NCBI GenBank assembly: GCA_001931905.2
Contig: MSJI02000784.1
Coordinates: 1 to 58,115, forward strand
Source of the DNA: Cladosporium sp. IMV 00045
Taxonomy: Eukaryota; Ascomycota; Dothideomycetes; Cladosporiales; Cladosporiaceae
Length of the DNA stretch: 58,115 nt
Direction of reading: 5' to 3'
In this document: positions 52,439 to 58,115 of the stretch, piece after piece
Layout: every line of letters begins with the position of its first letter
Numbering within the stretch: the first letter of the stretch is position 1
Made by a program: the position numbers and the translations under genes
The notes under the pieces: model-generated
The model's input: only the letters and a program-made list of their open reading frames with translations
What the model was told of the DNA's origin: nothing
Database searches by the model: none

Positions 52439-53674
52439 CTAAACATAGTCCTTGCCTGCTTCGTATGCTTTACGTTGTCGGTTCATATCCCATTGTACGT
52501 AGAGCCAGGAACAAAAAGCCCAGGTGACGATCCAGCCAAAGAGGAGGCCCAGAGACAAGCCAAAAGCAATGTGGAACTCTACAAGCCAGATAACGGCTGA
52601 AAGACAGCCGATGTATATGAGGACACCAAGCTCCCAGAAAATTGTGAGCCAGACGAACATTCTCCTGAACGACTTGCTGCTTTCGTATCGCTCGTTGTAT
52701 CTTGTGCGAAATTCGCGGTCTTGCAATCCGTCTACCGCGATGAAGTCCTCGGCAGCGTAGTAGATGAAAGGCCGCAGTCCGGACCCTCGCGCGTGCGAGT
52801 TGATTCCAATTGGGATGTTGAAGGGGTGGAGTGTCGTGATTACCATGAGAACACCCAAGAACGCCATGAGGAAGGCGGGTCCGTAGAGGTAGAGCCATGG
52901 GAGAGTGAGAGAAGCGCCAGTAACGAAAGGAATGAGTGCGATGAGCATCGCGACCAGATACACCCAGCTCGTCGCATCTAGCTCCCAACGGTTCCGGGAT
53001 AGGAGGGGCGCGCACTGCTCGCGTCTGAAGAAGAGCCTCCAGACTCGCGCAAGAAGCACATATAGCTCGCCAAAGCCGAAACACACGACGGCATAGCCCA
53101 TGATATCCTCGTTAAACTCCGGCTTCTCGATAGGGCAAGACTCGCCGCGGTCATGCCATTCTCTGCAATCATCTTGCCATGTCGCGCGGTGGCTGTTATA
53201 CCATGTGTAGTAGATTATGCATGGGATGATCAAGTCGCAAAGCAAGATCATTGGAACACCAAGCGTGATACCCAAGTGCTCCATGGGATGAGACTTTTTG
53301 TTTGCCAGTTTTGTCATTCTGCGCTTCAGCTGCGGCATATCAGCAACCTGCGACTCTTTCGCAGAGCCGGTAACCGTGACGCTGGAATTGGCATGGAGGC
53401 GCTGTGGTCGCACTGGAGGCGGCAAGATACCATTCTGTGCTGTAGCTCCATGTTGTTCTGTATCAGGTGTGGGTTCTGATTCTGATGGCTCCAGGTCGTC
53501 GTTTCCGATCTTTTCCTTATCAGAATCCTCGGATTCCTCCTCTTCTCTCACATTTGCTTGCAACATTGCTGCTTCGCGAAAGCGGTCCAGTCTTTCCTGC
53601 TTCGTCTCTTGTTGATGCTCGCCGTCGCTGCTGCTGTCGCTAGCGCTGGGAAACTTTTCCACTTTCTCTTCCAT
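52439..53674 (-). CDS. Multispanning membrane protein, unknown function
   Basis: Single exon, 411 aa from ATG 53674 (MEEKVEKFPSASDSSSDGEH); a TTG two codons upstream is not needed. Residues 1-120 are hydrophilic, acidic and Ser-rich, so probably cytosolic and disordered. Six or seven hydrophobic segments follow: LGITLGVPMILLCDLIIPCI, YAVVCFGFGELYVLLARVW, WVYLVAMLIALIPFVTGASL, LYGPAFLMAFLGVLMVITTL, FVWLTIFWELGVLIYIGCLS and FGLSLGLLFGWIVTWAFCSW. A loop after the first has two Cys (DDCREWHDRGESCPIEKP) that could pair on the non-cytosolic side. A conserved-looking block is GLRPFIYYAAEDFIAVDG. I do not recognise the family; a fungal-specific membrane protein is the safest call. Confidence 0.65.
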   Translation of the reverse strand: MEEKVEKFPSASDSSSDGEHQQETKQERLDRFREAAMLQANVREEEESEDSDKEKIGNDDLEPSESEPTPDTEQHGATAQNGILPPPVRPQRLHANSSVTVTGSAKESQVADMPQLKRRMTKLANKKSHPMEHLGITLGVPMILLCDLIIPCIIYYTWYNSHRATWQDDCREWHDRGESCPIEKPEFNEDIMGYAVVCFGFGELYVLLARVWRLFFRREQCAPLLSRNRWELDATSWVYLVAMLIALIPFVTGASLTLPWLYLYGPAFLMAFLGVLMVITTLHPFNIPIGINSHARGSGLRPFIYYAAEDFIAVDGLQDREFRTRYNERYESSKSFRRMFVWLTIFWELGVLIYIGCLSAVIWLVEFHIAFGLSLGLLFGWIVTWAFCSWLYVQWDMNRQRKAYEAGKDYV

Positions 53675-55138
53675 ATCCAAGTCGCAGATGCCTTCGCGCT
53701 AGGGATATCGCGAAACTGCCTAGTCGATAACTACGCGTGAGATGCGAGTACGACGACTATGCAAACCGCACTGCTGTGTTGACCAAGGTAAAACGCATTT
53801 TTTTAGACGAAACGCAGAATGTCACACTTACAAACAAAGGCTAAAGAAAGGGGAAATGGAATAGCAACCGATAGCAACCGATCGTCATGGGCCCTGGATC
53901 AAAATGGCGCCCATCCATGACGATGCTTCAGTCCGCCGTGAGCCGTTGCCGGTGAAATGCGAAGGTAAAGATGGCACGATTCCGCGAAGGTGGGCCTCAA
54001 GTCGCGGATGTGTAGAAACAGACTCGCGATGAGACTGACTCGAATCGCTCTGAGACCGCCAGCAGGTCTGTTGACCAAGCACTAGCAAGCGTTTCGCCGA
54101 GAGCCGTTCCGCCGATTATGCAAAAAATCGATCTTGCACGAAATTGCGGCGTGAGGAAAGCAAATAGTGCGGAATAAGGTGTCGACAAGAGTGGGGCCTA
54201 AGGATCTTTGCTAGTCGCGGATCACTTAGCGCCGATTGTATCACGCCGAGCCGCTTAGAAGGCTTGCCGGGATATGATTTCATCGTTGTTGAAAACATCT
54301 GGATGCTGACCAAACTCGCCACATCCTCTAATCATGTGAAGAATCTGCTATGTACCTCCTACAGATGTACTTGATACATACTGACCGCAATGGCTCCGCC
54401 TTGCATGATCATCACCTCTCTTGGCCGCTCAATCATGAGAGTTCATTTCGGCTGCTGCTTAACCCGGAATCTTTGCTTCTGAGGCCTCCTTCAGAACCTC
54501 AGGAATGTTCAGGATTGCTCGACATTGGCCGCATTACACTATGAGTGCTTTTGACAGCTTTCGTGCAATCTTGGACGGTGTCTTTCAGCTGGTCATCATG
54601 TTTGCTACGGAGCGCAGGTTCCGGACGCACATGCACAGCCGGGAGAGGCCATTGTTGCATTTCGCTTGGCCAAAAATCTCGCCTAAGCTAGAGATGCTGT
54701 GTTCCCATCTATACATCGAAATCGGTGGGCTGATTTGGGGTCCTGCGCTGTAGCTGAACTTCGCCGAGCTGACTCCTGCATGCCTTCCAGTGGTCCAGCC
54801 TTGCCATTCTGCATGCACTGATTACCTTATTGATCTCTGCAAGCTGCCTCTTGGTGTCTATATCCAGAGCCACAAAGTCAGCATGAGTCTGCGCTCATTG
54901 GCTATTCGTACTCCAAACCGGTGAAGTTGCTTCAACACAGCAGCGGTATACCTGGCACGGGATCCTCCATGCTGCGCACGCGAGAACAGACAGGCTGGCT
55001 CCCCAACGTATTGCCAGATTCTGTATTTCAGTGCTCTGCCCTCTCATCTGAAACCTTCTGTTCCCCTTCAGGAGGCAAACACTAGCCGATTGCTTTTGCC
55101 GTTCGTTCATTGAAAGTTTTGATTCGATCCAATCTATC
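53675..55138. other. Divergent intergenic, 1.5 kb
   Basis: Between a minus-strand membrane protein gene and a plus-strand Cys-rich gene. A short tandem repeat of ATAGCAACCG occurs near 53862-53881. Only short frames without domains are present; no RNA gene was identified. Confidence 0.4.
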
Positions 55139-55982
55139 ATGGCGTTGATATCAATCTTGATAGCCTTCGCAGCCTGTTTCTGCATCGCTCACGCAGACTG
55201 CTTCTTCCCAGGACGAACTCCAGCTGATCGAGACATACCCTGCAACAGTGGTCCAGGCCCGTCTGCTTGTTGCAGCGAAGATGCAACATGTCTGGCAAAT
55301 GGGGCCTGCCTGAACGGTGGTCGTATTTCTCGAGGCAGTTGCACCGACATCAATTGGACTTCCACAGCCTGCTTTAAGAACTGCCGCAAATGTATCTCGT
55401 CTTCTCAAGGGTGCTCCTGTTGACCTCAAGTATCACCACTGACCTTATCCTACAGTGAGTCCATATGGCGGTGCCAACATCATTCCTTGTCCTAGCAACA
55501 CCGGGGAATGGCCGTACGCCTGCGGCTGGAACAATTGCAGCGAGCCGGACGCGCTTTTCACGATGCCTTATGATATCGCCAACGATCTCATCCTACGGCC
55601 CACCCAGCTCTCGTCGGCGGCGTCGTTAGCCGGTTCCTCACTTGTCGCCATCCCGACCAATACGAGCAGCGACACGCCTACATCGACCGCCGAACCGGAT
55701 GACGATACATTCTCAGCGGGCGCCATGGCAGGCGTAGGCGTCGGGATTGGCGTACCACTCCTAATCATCATCGGAGTGCTGTCGTGGTTATTAATTCGCG
55801 AGAAGAAAAAAAGCAAGCAGAGTGCTGCTCGTGACAGCAGCATGTACGCGGCCGGTGCTCAAGGGCCACCTCACTTCGTGGCACAATCTTCCTCGCACAC
55901 ATATGCAGCTCGGTCGCCTGGGAACCCGGCCGAGATGGCGGTCAAATCGGACTCGCAGGAGCTTGAAGGTGAAACGCGGTAA
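55139..55982 (+). CDS. Cys-rich single-pass membrane protein, putative surface protein
   Basis: Two exons, 55139-55391 and 55456-55982, with a 64-nt intron (GTATCT...CCTACAG, branch-like CACTGAC); the junction reads FKNCRKLSPYGGANIIPCPS; 259 aa. Signal peptide 1-19 (ISILIAFAACFCIAHA). The exposed part has about a dozen cysteines spaced as in fungal surface ectodomains (CCSEDATCLANGACL, CTDINWTSTACFKNC, WPYACGWNNCSE), then a Ser/Thr-rich stalk with NTS sequons. One transmembrane span (AGVGVGIGVPLLIIIGVLSW) is followed by the basic stop-transfer REKKKSKQS and an ~70-residue cytosolic tail. It resembles fungal wall-sensor or receptor-like proteins in layout only; no ligand or partner can be named. 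Confidence 0.75.
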
Positions 55983-56091
55983 TGAATAGTTGCGTTGTGG
56001 GTGCGAATGGATGCCTTTGTGTTTGATCAGAATGTCTGATAGCTAATTCGTTAATGCTTTCTTTTTATCATGCAACTCTGACACGGTCGCT

Positions 56092-57477
56092 TCACCCAAC
56101 AAACTTCCCCATTTCCGCAAAGACTTCATCACATCTCAAACGGTCCATGTCTTCCATCCTCAAACAAACCATAGCCGTGACGTCCCCTTTCGGCGTCTTG
56201 GGCAGTAAATACATCAAACCCTCCACAGGCGTGAAGCCAGGCCTCCTAACCATCTCCGGTTTCCCCAAATCAAACCCAAAGTCGTCCTCGTAGCTTTTCA
56301 CAGCAGCCCATGAGCTCAACATGATGTCCGCTGAAGTGTCCAGCTTTGCGGTCACATTGATGGAGCTCTTGTCTCTACTTCTGCTTAACAATGTGGCTAG
56401 TGCTCGCGTATTGCGCTCTAGTTCAGCAGTCTTCGGATCCACGGCTGCACGGAGTAGTGATGCTGCGTGACCCAGTGGTTTGGTCATGAGATCTTCAACT
56501 GTCGATTCGCTGTAGGCCATGTTTTGCACCAGGCCTGGGTAGGAAGGTGGGAGCTCTTTAAGATACCGCCTTGGGTCGATGGCGCGCGCGAATGTGATTT
56601 TGCGGGAGGGCGAGAGGCGATTTAAGCGTGCGCGTGTCGTTGCTTGCCAGATGAATGCCGTGAGAGCATCGTCGGTGGATATGAAGTCTGAAGTGATGTC
56701 TTTCGTTGCCGTTGCTTTGAGAGTGGCGAGTGATGAGGCGTCGAAGTTGATGAATGCCCAAGTGCACTCAGGCGGTGGCGGAGTTGTTTCCACCGGCCCT
56801 TCTGGCGTAGATTGAGAGGCGGTTGGGTTGGAGGATTGGTGTAGGAGTTCTTTCTCAACGTCGACCGTATCGTCAAGAAGCTCAATGGCTCTGGCTGAAG
56901 AGAGATTTCCAATTCTCAATTCTTCGCTGGTGAAATTTTCCCCTTTGCACGCTTTGGAGAGCAGGCGTGTCAGCTCAGCCTGCCCAGTCATGTCCATTAC
57001 ATTGTGCTGAGTCGCAACTGTGAGAAGTAGTCCTCCAGGGATATAGTTGACTTGTATCGCAAACACCTCAGCTGGATCTGAGGCTTGACCAAATACCATA
57101 TCGAGAGTTTTCCTAGGGGCAATCCAGTCTTCATTCAGCATAGCCACCGGATAATCAGATTCTCTCAAATCCTCCAGGGTTGGAACGTCACCCTCGCGTC
57201 GAAGATCTTTGACGACAAGGCGAGGTCTCCTGTTCAGCTTCTTGACCGAATAGGTGCCCGACGAGCCGACTCCAGCGCCTTCGTTGACGACTTGACCGGC
57301 GATCCATTGAAATGCATCAGCTAAACGGCCGAGACCAGCTTCCAATATCTTTTGGATTTCGAAATATTTGTCCTCGTTGTGGACGGGGAATATTGCGCAT
57401 AGCTGTGTGTACAATCTGGACAGATTCGGCTGTTGTTCGAACGGGTTCAGCTCTCTGAGTGGTGGGGAGGAGTCCAT
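56092..57477 (-). CDS. BAHD-type acyl-CoA-dependent acyltransferase
   Basis: Single exon, 461 aa from ATG 57477. The BAHD catalytic motif HxxxD is HNVMD (His158, Asp162), and the second signature DFGWG appears as DFGFDLGKP near the C terminus. The central FISTDDALTAFIWQATTRAR and the N-terminal IFPV region also fit. The family transfers acyl groups from CoA to alcohols or amines; fungal members include trichothecene 3-O-acetyltransferase-like self-protection enzymes and many of unknown substrate. The protein is cytosolic with no signal peptide. No metabolite cluster surrounds it, so I assign no substrate. The DFGWG tryptophan is replaced by Phe and its last Gly by Asp, a common kind of variation. 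Confidence 0.85.
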   Translation of the reverse strand: MDSSPPLRELNPFEQQPNLSRLYTQLCAIFPVHNEDKYFEIQKILEAGLGRLADAFQWIAGQVVNEGAGVGSSGTYSVKKLNRRPRLVVKDLRREGDVPTLEDLRESDYPVAMLNEDWIAPRKTLDMVFGQASDPAEVFAIQVNYIPGGLLLTVATQHNVMDMTGQAELTRLLSKACKGENFTSEELRIGNLSSARAIELLDDTVDVEKELLHQSSNPTASQSTPEGPVETTPPPPECTWAFINFDASSLATLKATATKDITSDFISTDDALTAFIWQATTRARLNRLSPSRKITFARAIDPRRYLKELPPSYPGLVQNMAYSESTVEDLMTKPLGHAASLLRAAVDPKTAELERNTRALATLLSRSRDKSSINVTAKLDTSADIMLSSWAAVKSYEDDFGFDLGKPEMVRRPGFTPVEGLMYLLPKTPKGDVTAMVCLRMEDMDRLRCDEVFAEMGKFVG

Positions 57478-57819
57478 GTTGGTAGTATATCAACTGTGAT
57501 GAGAGACTGGCGTAAGAACGCGATGTAGGTGATTTTTACAATATTTTAGGAGAGACACATTTCTCAAATACAAGGTTGTGGTGCTAATGATGAGCCATCT
57601 CGCATAGGATGCGGCGAATGTCTGTGCTTAAACTTTGGTGCCCACTGTACTCGGGTTACATCTTAGAGAACTACATAACATATGTGTCTATACTGGATTC
57701 CTTCAAAAGTCAATGCTGTATGCAGGGCTTAATGGTGAGGCTCAAGAGGATTTTAATTTTGTGATGGTCATTGCCGCCTAGTTGGCTGCCTCATACAAAA
57801 GAATTATGCTAATCTGAGT
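57478..57819. other. Intergenic: acyltransferase promoter and 3' flank of the edge gene
   Basis: About 340 AT-rich bp between two minus-strand genes. Nothing recognised. Confidence 0.45.
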
Positions 57820-58115
57820 CTACGATCTTCCTCTCCGTGCGGCCTCATGCACCTCTTTGCGAAGTTCAAACAAAACGTCGTCGAATTCCCTCTCCTCCTG
57901 CGACCCAAAAATCATGCTCTTGCAATCGCCTAGAATGTCTTTCAAGCGACCCAGAATGCCCTTAGGCGTCGCCTTGGGACGCTCTTGCAGCGGGGTTGGA
58001 GCTTCCTGCTTCGGAACTTCCTGTGGCTCTTCACCGCGTTCATCCTCATCATTAGAAGGCATGCGGGCGTCGGTGACTTCGACGTCGGCCAAGGGTTTCT
58101 CGATAACCACAGCGG
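57820..58115 (-). CDS. C-terminal end of an unknown protein (partial)
   Basis: The minus strand is open from the right edge to a stop at 57820-57822, about 97 codons, and the gene continues outside the window. The visible part is acidic and Glu/Pro-rich (ERGEEPQEVPKQEAPTPLQE), then has a helix-like segment TPKGILGRLKDILGDCKSMI and a charged end FDDVLFELRKEVHEAARRGRS. No domain recognised; only the 3' end can be described. Confidence 0.5.
   Translation of the reverse strand, partial: AVVIEKPLADVEVTDARMPSNDEDERGEEPQEVPKQEAPTPLQERPKATPKGILGRLKDILGDCKSMIFGSQEEREFDDVLFELRKEVHEAARRGRS

Noticed and set aside
1..58115. Transposons, CRISPR arrays, rRNA, integrated virus
   Set aside because: No transposase, reverse transcriptase, integrase or viral motif, and no spaced repeat array, was seen on either strand.

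Overview
The window is nuclear DNA of a filamentous ascomycete (Pezizomycotina). Evidence: intron-poor genes with short GT-AG introns (mostly 50-110 nt), fungal-only families (DUF1996, DUF3433, DUF4048, CipC/DUF3759, AA11 LPMO, Mmc1) and conserved eukaryotic genes with ascomycete-type sequence (HAT2, XRN1, calcineurin A, uL4, TIM22, APC8). A Dothideomycete is my guess, not something the sequence proves. Start codons were set at ATG; splice sites were found by eye from frame continuity and family conservation.

Layout. 1-5.4 kb (all minus): the 5' end of an SH3 (Cyk3-like) gene cut by the left edge, a mitochondrial Mmc1-like protein, and HAT2. HAT2 shares a short divergent promoter with XRN1 (5.8-10.1 kb), which is followed by a divergent ATP-dependent DNA ligase (10.7-13.7 kb). 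14-20.4 kb: a small secreted protein, a DUF1295 membrane protein, an unresolved two-frame hypothetical gene and a BCS1-like AAA ATPase with a charged insertion. 20.4-28 kb is gene-poor: a perfect 165-bp tandem duplication, a secreted DUF1996 protein, then 3.6 kb with no supportable gene. 27.7-38.7 kb (all minus): NmrA-like protein, calcineurin A, AA11 LPMO with a reading-frame break in its linker, and a large DUF3433 membrane protein. 39.5-53.7 kb: uL4, TIM22, DUF4048, a cytochrome P450, APC8/Cdc23, a serine-hydrolase-like protein lacking its nucleophile, CipC-like protein and a multispanning membrane protein. 53.7-58.1 kb: a Cys-rich single-pass surface protein, a BAHD acyltransferase and the 3' end of an unknown gene cut by the right edge.

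The genes form no obvious pathway or cluster; this is core chromosome with scattered secreted and accessory genes. Nothing amounts to a clear new system. The best leads are the hydrolase-fold protein with Ser and His of the triad replaced, its intron carrying an 82-bp duplication whose differences are almost all transitions (RIP-like), the LPMO frame break, the divergent ligase, the BCS1-like insertion and the 165-bp perfect tandem repeat.
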